Source of the DNA: DASUBV01 sp963725175
GTDB lineage: Bacteria > Actinomycetota > Actinomycetes > Streptosporangiales > Streptosporangiaceae
Assembly (NCBI GenBank): GCA_963725175.1
Contig: CAVRXH010000006.1
Span: forward strand, 4,402,001 to 4,466,000
Direction: 5' to 3'
DNA length: 64,000 nt
Shown here one piece after another: positions 43,416-51,541 of the stretch. The number at the start of each line of letters is the position of its first letter. The stretch's first letter is position 1. A program made the translations under genes and the position numbers. The notes beneath the pieces are model-generated. The model was not told the origin of the DNA. It searched no databases and saw nothing but the letters and a program-made list of their open reading frames with translations.

Positions 43416-44027
43416 ATGAGCCAGTACACGATCCCCACCGTGGTGGAGCGGACCCCGATCGGCGAGCGCGCCTACGACATCTACTCCCGGCTGCTGTCTG
43501 ACCGGATCATCTTCATCGGCACCGAGATCGACGACGGCGTCGCCAACGTGGTGATGGCCCAGCTCCTGCACCTGGAGTCGGCCAGCCCCGACCTGGAGAT
43601 CAGCCTCTATATCAACTCGCCGGGCGGTACCTTCAGCGCGCTGACCGCCATCTACGACACGATGCAGTTCGTCCGGCCCGAGGTCGCCACCATCTGCATG
43701 GGCCAGGCCTCCTCGGCCGCCGCGGTGCTGCTGGCCGCCGGGGCGGCGGGCCGCCGCTCGGTGCTGCGGCACGCCAAGGTGCTGCTGCACCAGCCCTCAA
43801 GTCAGGCTCGCGGCGCGCTGCCCGACCTCGCGGTGCAGGCCAAGGAACTGGTCAAGGTCCGGGCCGAGATCGACGAGATCCTGAGCCTGCACACCGGCCA
43901 TCCGGTCGCCAAGATCCGCGCCGACTCCGACAGGAACAGGACCTTCAGCGCCCAGGAAGCCGTCGACTACGGCCTCGCTGACCATGTCATTACCGACCGG
44001 AAAGCGGTGCTGATGCCCCGCGCGTGA
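43416..44027 (+). CDS. clpP: ATP-dependent Clp protease proteolytic subunit, second copy
   Basis: Protein of 203 residues. The catalytic Ser is in GQASSAAAVLLAAG and His in RHAKVLLHQPSSQ; the strand region reads SLYINSPGGTFSALTAIYDT. With the preceding copy and the PopR/ClgR-like gene downstream it resembles the clpP3-clpP4-popR arrangement of Streptomyces. Oddly, the TGA stop (44025-44027) lies in the loop of a perfect 14-bp hairpin that begins a tandem repeat array. Confidence 0.93.
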   Translation: MSQYTIPTVVERTPIGERAYDIYSRLLSDRIIFIGTEIDDGVANVVMAQLLHLESASPDLEISLYINSPGGTFSALTAIYDTMQFVRPEVATICMGQASSAAAVLLAAGAAGRRSVLRHAKVLLHQPSSQARGALPDLAVQAKELVKVRAEIDEILSLHTGHPVAKIRADSDRNRTFSAQEAVDYGLADHVITDRKAVLMPRA

Positions 44028-44330
44028 CCGCGCGGGGCATCAGCGTGTTGCCTGGCCGGCTGTGCCGGCATATGTCCGCGCGTGACCGCGCGGACATATG
44101 CGTGCTGTCTGGCCGGCTGTGCCGGCATTGGCCCGCGCGTGACCGCGCGGACATATGCGTGCTGTCTGGCCGGCTGTGCCGGCATTGGCCCGCGCGTGAC
44201 CGCGCGGACATATGCGTGCTGTCTGGCCGGCATTGGCCCGCGCGGGTCGGCGTGCTTGCCTGGTCGGCCGTGCCGGCATTGCCCCGCGGGTGACGGCGCG
44301 GGTCGGCGTGCTGACCTGGTCAGGCAGCCA
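44011..44330. repeat. 57-bp tandem repeat array of hairpins after clpP
   Basis: Successive TGAC loops at 44025, 44083, 44140 and 44197 are 58, 57 and 57 bp apart. Each is flanked by CGCGCG arms. The first unit forms a perfect 14-bp stem (44011-44024/44029-44042) and the second a perfect 15-bp stem (44068-44082/44087-44101); later units have one arm changed. Each unit also holds GCCGGC-TGT-GCCGGC. Degenerate copies run to about 44330. The 19-codon period leaves both strands open, but the resulting Cys/His/Arg repeat peptides are probably not real. Confidence 0.85.
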
Positions 44331-44712
44331 TCCGGAGGGTCAGGTCGCTGCCGGCGTGGCCCCGCGGTGCGCGGGGCGCGGCGATGTCGGACGGCGGGCG
44401 GCCGGTCGCGAAGCCCAGCCGGATGACCTGGGTGTGCTGGGCCCGATCGTCCAGCAGTTCGCGGCTGGCCTCGGCGAGCAGCTCGGCCAGGTCGATGCCC
44501 AGCGCCTCGCAGATCGCGGCCAGCACCTCGGAGGACGCCTCCTTCAGGCCGCGCTCCAGCTCCGACAGGTACGGCATCGAGATCCGCGCGTGCCTGGACA
44601 CGTCGGCCAGCGTGCGGCCCTGATCCAGCCGGGTGCGCCGCAGCACGTCGCCCAGCGTGTCCCGCAGCAGCGTCCTGCGCACGCCAATCGCGGCCTGATC
44701 CCGCATCGCCAC
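44320..44712 (-). CDS. XRE-family regulator, PopR/ClgR-like
   Basis: Protein of 130 residues. The helix-turn-helix TLADVSRHARISMPYLSELERGLKEASSEVLAAICEALG occupies about residues 35-75 and closely follows the ClgR/PopR pattern, including the SSE(V/L)LAAIC stretch. In Streptomyces, PopR activates clpP3-clpP4 and is itself a Clp substrate; the C-terminal Ala-rich end here (LRMAA) would suit that. It is convergent to the clpP pair across the repeat array. Start ATG 44712, or 44706. Confidence 0.85.
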   Translation of the reverse strand: MAMRDQAAIGVRRTLLRDTLGDVLRRTRLDQGRTLADVSRHARISMPYLSELERGLKEASSEVLAAICEALGIDLAELLAEASRELLDDRAQHTQVIRLGFATGRPPSDIAAPRAPRGHAGSDLTLRMAA

Positions 44713-44828
44713 CGCCTTCCAGGCCGGTCCTGCCGTGGTACCCGCCTGCCGAGGTCACCGGAATGTGGCTAAAGTATCCAGCTCCCCCAGCGCCGGCCAG
44801 CGGTTTCGCAGCGGGCGTAAGGGGCGTG

Positions 44829-45527
44829 TCAGAGCTGGCCGAGCAGCTTGGCCTTCTCCCGGTCGAACTCCTCCTGGGTCAGCGCGCCGCTGTCTCTGAG
44901 CTGCGCCAGTCTCGCGATCTTGTCCAGCGGGTCCTCCGGGCCGTTGCTGGCCGCCGGCCCGTGCCAGGCCGGCGAGCCTGTGCCGGGCATCGCCGGGACG
45001 GCGGACGGGCCGGGGGTGAGCGGACCGGCCGTGCCGGCTAGTCCCGTTGCGGCCGACCCCGGAGAAGGCAGCCCGGTGGTGGGCAGCACCGTAGTGGGCA
45101 GCACCGGCGTCGGCTGGCGCCGCTTTCGGATGGTGCGGTACACCGAGTACACGGTGAGCGCCGCGAAGATGATGGCCCCGACCAGCCCGCTGGCCTTGGC
45201 GCCGGACCCGGCGTTCGGGTCGAGCAGGATCGTGCCCAGTCCCACGCCCCAGGCCACGCACACCGTCGTCGCGAAGATCCCGCTGATCCGCGCGAGGCCC
45301 CAGCCCACCAGGGCAAGCGCCGGGCCGAGGAAGAAGACCGACGTGATGTAAAGCCCTTCCTGCCCGTGGCACGTCGGCACCGGCCCGTAAGACACGTAGC
45401 CGGTACTGGAGCAGTTGCCGTTCTCGAGCAGGTAGTGCACGCCCCAGCCCATCAGCAGGGCGCCCAGCAGCAGCACCGCCACCCCGCCGACGCGCTTAGC
45501 GCCAGAACGGCCCTGAGATGACGCCAT
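44829..45527 (-). CDS. Membrane protein with C-terminal SHOCT motif
   Basis: Protein of 232 residues from the ATG at 45527. Four hydrophobic helices lie in residues 10-130 (VAVLLLGALLMGWGVHYLL, FFLGPALALVGWGLARIS and others), with a Cys pair (NCSSTG, TCHGQ) in the first outside loop. A Pro/Thr/Gly-rich linker follows, then the SHOCT element DKIARLAQLRDSGALTQEEF at the very C-terminus. SHOCT is a short oligomerisation-type motif; the function of the whole protein is unknown. Confidence 0.75.
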   Translation of the reverse strand: MASSQGRSGAKRVGGVAVLLLGALLMGWGVHYLLENGNCSSTGYVSYGPVPTCHGQEGLYITSVFFLGPALALVGWGLARISGIFATTVCVAWGVGLGTILLDPNAGSGAKASGLVGAIIFAALTVYSVYRTIRKRRQPTPVLPTTVLPTTGLPSPGSAATGLAGTAGPLTPGPSAVPAMPGTGSPAWHGPAASNGPEDPLDKIARLAQLRDSGALTQEEFDREKAKLLGQL

Positions 45528-45901
45528 TTTCGTGACCCCCGTCTCGCCCCTTTTGAGACGAACCATACCGACCAATGACCGGCACGACAACAAAGTCAGG
45601 CGGTCTGAGCCGCGACCGCGAATGCGCAGGTCAGGGCGGTGTTCCGAGGAGCTCGACCGGCCGCTCGCGGGCGCCGGGGGCCAAGTCGGCGAGCGGCGGC
45701 GCGAAGGTGACCACAAGGCCGCCGTCATAGGGTTAAATGGCGCGACTGGGCCAGGACGGGGCGCTGGCGGCGGTCGGCCGGAAGGCCTGCCGCGAGAAAC
45801 GTGGGGACGGCTGTCAACGCGGGGGTCCGATCGCCCGTCTGTTCTCATGTCTAGCTTTTCCATTTTGCGTACTTATGCTGGATGACGGGGAGGAAGTACG
45901 G
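45528..45901. other. Intergenic region between divergent genes
   Basis: This 374-bp stretch must hold the promoters of the SHOCT protein (minus) and the Trypco1 protein (plus). GGGGAGGAA at about 45888 is a strong ribosome site for the latter. In-frame upstream extensions exist on both strands, but they lack protein-like composition. No repeat or RNA gene seen. Confidence 0.4.
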
Positions 45902-46327
45902 GTGGACAAGCGGGTGGCCAGCTACCGGCTGGATGACGCCACGGTGGTGCGGTTCGAGTTCGACCCGCCCGAGGGGTATCGCTCGTCCGGCCCCGACCAT
46001 GTCGCCGGCCGGATCAGGGACGCCGTCGGGCCGGCCGTGGAGGCCGCTCGCGAGGTGCTGGACAAGGTGACCGAGTCCCAGCCGGACTGGGTGGAGCTCA
46101 AGTTCGGGGTCAAGGTCAGCGGGACATCCAACTGGGTCGTGTCCCGGACCGCGGGCGAGGGCAACTTCGAGGTCACGCTGAGCTGGCATCCGAAGAATGG
46201 CGACGGCGCCCCGGCCGAGGATGACGCCTTAACAGATCCTGGACCGGTGAACCCCGGGCCGGCGGACTTCGACATGGACCTCGGGCTGGCGGATCCCGAG
46301 CTAGCGGGCCCCGAGTCATCCGGCTAG
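45902..46327 (+). CDS. Trypsin-co-occurring domain 1 (CU044_2847 family) protein
   Basis: Protein of 141 residues from a GTG at 45902 with GGGGAGGAA correctly spaced. Residues 1-95 match the Trypco1/CU044_2847 pattern: VRFEFDPPEGYRSSGPDHV, RIRDAVGPAVEAAREVLD, ELKFGVKVSGTSNWVVS and GNFEVTLSW. The tail is acidic with Pro/Asp/Gly repeats. Family members occur beside trypsin-like proteases in predicted conflict or signalling systems; no protease gene is adjacent here, so it stands alone. Confidence 0.72.
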   Translation: MDKRVASYRLDDATVVRFEFDPPEGYRSSGPDHVAGRIRDAVGPAVEAAREVLDKVTESQPDWVELKFGVKVSGTSNWVVSRTAGEGNFEVTLSWHPKNGDGAPAEDDALTDPGPVNPGPADFDMDLGLADPELAGPESSG

Positions 46328-46631
46328 ATAACCGCGTCCGATTGGGCGTCAGCGCGTGTCCTTGGCCTGGGCATTTCCGCGGCTGCTGGGCCAGCGCGGA
46401 CGCGGCAGGCGGCAGGCTGCCCCGCTGCGGTGATCACTGGGCTGGCGCGGTTTGCCCTGTCCAGCGCTCCCTGGCCACCGGCGGCTGCTGAAAGGCCAAC
46501 GGACTCAGTCACTTTGGCAGCCCGCAGGCCCTATTTATCGAATCTACCGTCGATCTTGAGGTCAGAATGTCAGACCCACCCGATACTGTTAGCCATAGCA
46601 GGAAACGGCCGCAGGACGGGAGGTGATCCAG
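46328..46631. other. Intergenic region before the second HNH gene
   Basis: A 304-bp stretch without a convincing gene. It ends in GGGAGGTGATCC at about 46618, an almost perfect complement to the 16S rRNA 3' end. AT-richer DNA at 46530-46600 probably contains the promoter, but no clear -35/-10 pair is seen. Confidence 0.4.
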
Positions 46632-49196
46632 GTGCCAGAAAACCAGGCGCAGCAGCCCGGCGGCGACGACCAGCCGGGCGGCGGCGGCCAGCCGGGCGGC
46701 GAGCCCGACTGGCTCGATGATGCCGAGCTAGCCGGGCTAGCCGGGCTGGCCGGGCTAGCCGGGCTGGTCCTGGTGCCCGGTGATGAGCCGGTTCCCGCAG
46801 AGCGAGTGCTGCTGCCGGAGCCTGCCGGTCCTGGTGACGGCGGTCCGGGTGGGGGGTTGTGCTGGTCGTTTGGCGTGGACCTGGACGCGATCCAGGCCGC
46901 GGCGGCCAAGGCCATGCCCGGCCCTGCAGGCGGGCAGGGCATGCTCGCGGGGCTGGCTGGCCCGGCTGCCGGCGGCCCGGGCGGCGAGGGCCTGGATCCC
47001 GCTGGTCCTGGCGGTGTGCTGCTTCCTGATGAGGGCGGCCTGGCGGTCGATGTGGTGGCGGAGTACCTGCCGGGCAGCGCGGGCCTGGCCGCCTGGCTGG
47101 ACCAGCGTGACCCGGCTGAGGCCAGTGACTATGACCTGCCGGCCGTCGCGGCCGGGTGGCGGCGGGTCGCGGCGTGGGCGCAGGCACGGGAGTTCGCCGC
47201 CATCGCCCAGATCGCCGCCCGGTCCGCCGCCCGGAACGAGAAGGCCGGGCTGGAGGAAGACGGGCGCCCGGCTGCGGTCACTCCGGATGCTGCCGCGCAG
47301 GTATCGCTGGCCTTGTCGCTGTCGCCGGGCACCGCCGAGTGGTGGACCGGCCAGGCCGTCACTCTCACCTGGCGGCTGCCGGGCACTGGCGCGGCGCTGG
47401 CGGCGGGGGAGATCGACGCCTACCGCGCGCGGCTGATCACCGAGGCCACCAGCCTCCTGGATGAAGGTACCGCCCGCCGTGTTGAGAACGACGTCCTGCC
47501 CGAAGCGGGTGAACTGACCTACGCCCAGCTCCGCGCCCGCCTCCGCAAGGCCGTCATCATCGCTGACCCCGAGGGTGCCGAGGATCGCCGTAAGGCGGCG
47601 GAGCGGCGGGCGCGGGTGAGCCTGTATCCCGATGATGACGGGACTGCGACGCTGACGGGGACGAGTCTTCCGGCTCCGCATGCGGCGGCGGCGATGGCCC
47701 GGATCACCGCCCTGGCCCGGGCTTTGAAGGCCTCCGGGGCTGGCGGCGGCACGGACCTGCTGCGCGCCCATATCTTCCTGGGCCTGCTCCTGGGCACCCT
47801 CCCCCAGATACCCCCGCCCGCCGACGGCGGCCAGCCCGACGAACCAACCGACGACGACCCGCCACCAGACGACCCGCCTTACAGGGACGGGCCAGGTGGT
47901 TCGCGAGGCGAGGGCGGCCCCGGCGGTCGGCCGGGCGATAGCCATCCCGGCAGCCCGCCACCCGGCGACGGAGAGGGCCAGCCTGGCGACGTGTCCGGCG
48001 ACCACGGCTGGCCCAGCGGCCCGCCGCCCCGCGACGGCCAGCACCGCGGACCACCGCACGGCACCCGGCCACCACGCAACAGCCGGGTCCCGCGTCGAGG
48101 CCCGCCACCCAGCGGGCCGCCGCCACACCGCGAGCGGTCACCCGGCAGCCCGGAATCCCGCCGCGACGAGCCCGTCGGCGCAGCGGCCGGAGACGCCGCG
48201 CCCGGCAGCACCCTGGCCGGTCCCGGCGCGCCCGGTACCACTCCGGCCGGTACCGGTACCACTCCGGCCGGTCCCGGCGCGCCCGCCGGCAGCCTGCCCG
48301 GTGCCGACGGCAGCGCGGCCAGCCCCTGGCCCGAGGTACCGCCGCTCACCGACGCTGACGCACCCAGCGCGCTCGGTTCGGCGGCCGGTGATGGCGCGGC
48401 GGCCGGCCCCGCGAGTGCGGGACGGCCGGGGGCCGGGATGCTGGACCTGACCCTGTCCTGGGCCACCTTCACCGGGTCCTCAGCGCCGGGGCTTCTCGGG
48501 CGGATCGGGCCGGTCACCGCCGCCCAGGCACGCGCCCTCGCCGCAGCAGCCGCCATGGCACCCGGTACCCGGTGGCGGGTCATCCTCACCGACGAGCAGG
48601 GGCACGCCGTCAAGACCGCCACGGTGACCCGGCGCCTGGCATCCGCCGCTCAGGCAGGGACAGCGAGCAGCCACCGGGCCGCCGGCCCGATGCTGCCGCT
48701 GGCTGGCCCGGCCGCCAGCATCACCGGCCGGGTCTCGGTCACCTTCCCGGCCGCTGCCCTGGACCACATCAATGCCGCCGAGCTCGCCGGGACCAGCACC
48801 CGCGCCGCGATCCTCCGCGCCGCCGCACGTGCCGCCGCCAAGGCACGCCGGCAGGCCGCCGCCGACCAGCAGGCCGGCACCGGCTGCGCGCACACCACCG
48901 CTACGCCCGCCTACCGGCCGTCGGTGACGATCCGGGACCTGATTGAGGCCCGGGACCAGACCTGCCGGTTCCCGGGCTGCCGTCAGCCGGCCTGGCGCGG
49001 CGACCTGGACCACACCACGCCGTTCCACTGCGGAGGGCTGACATGCCCGTGCAACCTGGGGCCGCTCTGCCGGCGGCATCACCGGCTCAAGCAGGAGCAG
49101 CACTGGGCACTTACCCAGACCACACCCGGCACCTTCCGCTGGAAGACACCCGCTGGGCGCACCTACGCCACCACCCCACCTCGGCACGCCCTCTAA
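46632..49196 (+). CDS. DUF222 / HNH endonuclease domain protein, long form
   Basis: Protein of 854 residues; the GTG at 46632 is set by the strong ribosome site immediately before it. After an N-terminal Gly/Pro stretch and a 9-bp tandem repeat coding for repeated LAG (46728-46763), DUF222 spans about residues 140-395 (EYLPGSAGLAAWLDQRDP, REFAAIAQIAARSAARN). A 190-residue Pro/Gly/Arg low-complexity insert follows, itself with short GTTPAG repeats near 48230-48290. Then comes a second globular part and the HNH: CRFPGCRQPAWRGDLDHTTP, CNLGPLCRRHHRLK. Role unknown. Confidence 0.85.
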   Translation: MPENQAQQPGGDDQPGGGGQPGGEPDWLDDAELAGLAGLAGLAGLVLVPGDEPVPAERVLLPEPAGPGDGGPGGGLCWSFGVDLDAIQAAAAKAMPGPAGGQGMLAGLAGPAAGGPGGEGLDPAGPGGVLLPDEGGLAVDVVAEYLPGSAGLAAWLDQRDPAEASDYDLPAVAAGWRRVAAWAQAREFAAIAQIAARSAARNEKAGLEEDGRPAAVTPDAAAQVSLALSLSPGTAEWWTGQAVTLTWRLPGTGAALAAGEIDAYRARLITEATSLLDEGTARRVENDVLPEAGELTYAQLRARLRKAVIIADPEGAEDRRKAAERRARVSLYPDDDGTATLTGTSLPAPHAAAAMARITALARALKASGAGGGTDLLRAHIFLGLLLGTLPQIPPPADGGQPDEPTDDDPPPDDPPYRDGPGGSRGEGGPGGRPGDSHPGSPPPGDGEGQPGDVSGDHGWPSGPPPRDGQHRGPPHGTRPPRNSRVPRRGPPPSGPPPHRERSPGSPESRRDEPVGAAAGDAAPGSTLAGPGAPGTTPAGTGTTPAGPGAPAGSLPGADGSAASPWPEVPPLTDADAPSALGSAAGDGAAAGPASAGRPGAGMLDLTLSWATFTGSSAPGLLGRIGPVTAAQARALAAAAAMAPGTRWRVILTDEQGHAVKTATVTRRLASAAQAGTASSHRAAGPMLPLAGPAASITGRVSVTFPAAALDHINAAELAGTSTRAAILRAAARAAAKARRQAAADQQAGTGCAHTTATPAYRPSVTIRDLIEARDQTCRFPGCRQPAWRGDLDHTTPFHCGGLTCPCNLGPLCRRHHRLKQEQHWALTQTTPGTFRWKTPAGRTYATTPPRHAL

Positions 49197-49199
49197 ACC

Positions 49200-49254
49200 A
49201 CTGAGCCCACTGGTCGTCAGGGACCGCAAGCGGTCAGGGAGCGCCGGGCTCAGT
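49200..49254. terminator. Branched bidirectional terminator
   Basis: An outer 9-bp stem (49200-49208 and 49246-49254, ACTGAGCCC/GGGCTCAGT) encloses an inner 6-bp hairpin (49222-49227 and 49230-49235). It lies between the convergent HNH and Nudix genes and covers the Nudix stop codon. Confidence 0.65.
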
Positions 49255-49648
49255 CATCCAGGCGGCCCAGCCAGTCGGAGATCGACCGCTGGTAGCCCGC
49301 CGGGATGGGCAGCGCGCCGATCTCGCCGGGCGCGAACAGGCCGGCCTGCTTGTGCTCGCCGCTGACCACAGGCGGCGCGTCCGTGGACACCAGGCAGCCG
49401 TAGGTGACGATGACCACATCCTTGCCCGGGCCGATGTGGTACTGCCAGCAGTCAAGCAGCGGGCCGGCCGTGACCTCCCAGCCGGCCTCCTCGCGGATCT
49501 CCCGCTGCACGCAGCGCGCCGGGTCCTCGCCGAGCTCCAGCTTGCCGCCGGGCAGTTCCCACTCGGCGCGCTCGTTCTCCAGCAGCAGCACCCTCCCGTG
49601 CTGGACCGCGACGCCCTTCACCGAGACGGGAAACACGGCCGAGGTCAT
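49250..49648 (-). CDS. Nudix hydrolase
   Basis: Protein of 132 residues. The Nudix box runs from GGKLELGEDPARC to REIREEAGW and has the full set of Gly, Glu and Arg positions. SVKGVAVQHGRVLLLENER is the preceding strand. It hydrolyses a nucleoside diphosphate linked to another moiety; the substrate is not readable. The ATG at 49648 is chosen because homology starts there; two upstream Met codons add six residues. Confidence 0.88.
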   Translation of the reverse strand: MTSAVFPVSVKGVAVQHGRVLLLENERAEWELPGGKLELGEDPARCVQREIREEAGWEVTAGPLLDCWQYHIGPGKDVVIVTYGCLVSTDAPPVVSGEHKQAGLFAPGEIGALPIPAGYQRSISDWLGRLDD

Positions 49649-49741
49649 GGCCCTGAGCATATGCACGGCAGCCGCTCAGCATCCGGCCAGGCGCGAACGG
49701 TACCGATAGGTGGCGGAGCGCAGTACCGGGCAGGGGAGGCT

Positions 49742-51541
49742 ATGCCGCACGGCACGAACCCGCGGGGCGCAGTTCATCTGAGCACAGGCCCGCGGGGCAG
49801 GGAATGGACACGCCGGCAGGTGCTGCGCCGGGCCGGTGCGGCGGCGGTCGGCGCGGCCGGGCTGGGCGCGGTCGGCTACGCGGGGTGCGCCGCGTTCCTG
49901 CCCATGGCGCGGGCCGACGGCAACCTGGTTCAGCGGTTCTGGTCCCGGCCGGACCTGACCCCGCCCGTCGTCACCGTGACCAGTTCTGGCCGCCTGCCCG
50001 CCGCGACCGGCGCCCGGCACATCCTGGTCACGCCGGCGCAGGGCGGCCCGGGCCAGGGCGGCGCGATGATCACCGACGTCGCAGGGGAGCTGACCTGGTT
50101 CGCCCCGGCCAGCCAGGCCCGGCGGGTGATGAACCTGGCGGTGCAGCAGTACCGCGGCCGGCCGGTGCTGACCTGGTGGCAGGGCCGGGTGGTGGACGGG
50201 CACGGCGAGGGCGAGGGCGTCATCGCCGACTCGGCCTACCGCACCATCGCCACGGTCCGCGCGGTCGGTGCGCTCCTGGCTGACCTGCACGAGTTCGTCA
50301 TCACGCCGGAGGGCACCGCGCTGATCACCGCCTACCGGCGGCGCGTCGCCGACCTGTCCGCCATCGGCGGGCCGGCCAGGGCCGTGGTGCTGTCGGGCGT
50401 GGCCCAGGAGATCGACATCGCCACCGGGCGGCTGGTGCTGGAGTGGGACAGCCTGGACCATGTCCCGGTGACCGACACCTACCTGCGTTACTCGCCAGGC
50501 CGCGAGGACCTTGACGCGGGCACCAGCGGGCAGCCGTTCGACTACTTCCACATCAACTCCATCGCGGTGGCACCCGACGGCGACCTCATCATCTCGGCCC
50601 GCAACACCAGCACGATCTACAAGCTGCGGCGGCGCGACAGCGCGCTGCGCTGGCGGCTGGGCGGCCGCCGGTCGCAGTTCACGATGGGGCCGGGCACCCG
50701 GTTCTGGTGGCAGCATGACGCGCGGCCGGACGGGACCGGGCTCACCCTGTTCGACGACGGGGCCTCGCCGGCTCGCGAGCCGCAGTCCCGCGGCCTGGCG
50801 ATCGGCCTGGACACGATCGCGATGCGGGCCACGCTGACCCGGCAGTACCTGCATCCCAGCGGGCTGCTCGCTACCGCGATGGGCAGCACCAGGCGGCAGC
50901 CGGACGGCAGCGTGTTCGTCGGGTACGGCACTGAGCCCAGCTTCTCGCTGTTCTCGGCCGGCGGCGAGCTGCTGCTTGACGGCAGCCTGCCGCTGTACGA
51001 CAACTCCTACCGGGCATTCCTGGCGGACTGGTCAGGCCAGCCAGCCGAGCCGCCTGCCGCGGCAGCCCGTTCAGGCCAGCAAGGCAGTACCACTGTCTAC
51101 GCGAGCTGGAACGGAGCGACCGGGGTAGCATCGTGGACCGCGCTGGCCGGCCAGGATCCCGCCGCGCTCGCCGCTGCCGGGCAGGCCGCGCGGGACGGCT
51201 TCGAGACCGCGGTGACGGTCAGCCATGCCGGGCCGTACTTCGCCGCGGAGGCGCGGGATGACCGGGGCCGGGTACTCGGGCGGTCGCCGGCGGTGCTGGC
51301 CGGCTTAGGCCGAGCGAATGGACATCGACAGGCCAGTCCGATTTCCATTACTTTGTCAGCCAATGGTCAACGGCGGGGAAAGGCATTCCATGCGGAACGG
51401 GGTGGCACGGTCCTGGCCGGGCCGAATAGGCGCGAGCATCACAGCGGCCGGACTGGCCGCCGCCTGCCTGGCAGCGGGCGGGACGCTGCCGGCGTCCGCC
51501 GCAACCAACACGCACTGGCGGGTCGCCTACCGGGTCGCTGA
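49742..51541 (+). CDS. Arylsulfotransferase (ASST)-family protein with Tat signal
   Basis: Protein of 599 residues as read, from an ATG behind GGGGAGG. The N-terminus has a twin-arginine motif (TRRQVLRRAG) and a hydrophobic segment. The body matches Arylsulfotran_2: FDYFHINSIAVAPDGDLIIS, YKLRRRDSALRWRLGG, FWWQHDARPDG with candidate catalytic His, and SRGLAIGLD. Such enzymes form a beta-propeller and move sulfate between phenols. The last 80 residues (after about 51300) are unlike the family and overlap the next gene by 152 bp, so the true end may be earlier, hidden by an indel. Confidence 0.72.
   Translation: MPHGTNPRGAVHLSTGPRGREWTRRQVLRRAGAAAVGAAGLGAVGYAGCAAFLPMARADGNLVQRFWSRPDLTPPVVTVTSSGRLPAATGARHILVTPAQGGPGQGGAMITDVAGELTWFAPASQARRVMNLAVQQYRGRPVLTWWQGRVVDGHGEGEGVIADSAYRTIATVRAVGALLADLHEFVITPEGTALITAYRRRVADLSAIGGPARAVVLSGVAQEIDIATGRLVLEWDSLDHVPVTDTYLRYSPGREDLDAGTSGQPFDYFHINSIAVAPDGDLIISARNTSTIYKLRRRDSALRWRLGGRRSQFTMGPGTRFWWQHDARPDGTGLTLFDDGASPAREPQSRGLAIGLDTIAMRATLTRQYLHPSGLLATAMGSTRRQPDGSVFVGYGTEPSFSLFSAGGELLLDGSLPLYDNSYRAFLADWSGQPAEPPAAAARSGQQGSTTVYASWNGATGVASWTALAGQDPAALAAAGQAARDGFETAVTVSHAGPYFAAEARDDRGRVLGRSPAVLAGLGRANGHRQASPISITLSANGQRRGKAFHAERGGTVLAGPNRREHHSGRTGRRLPGSGRDAAGVRRNQHALAGRLPGR

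Noticed and set aside
44024..44293. 89-codon repeat ORF (and a minus-strand counterpart) in the hairpin array
   Set aside because: The 57-bp period automatically keeps frames open on both strands; there is no ribosome site and the hairpins explain the sequence better.
44011..44330. CRISPR array
   Set aside because: The repeats are contiguous, without unique spacers, and no cas genes are nearby.
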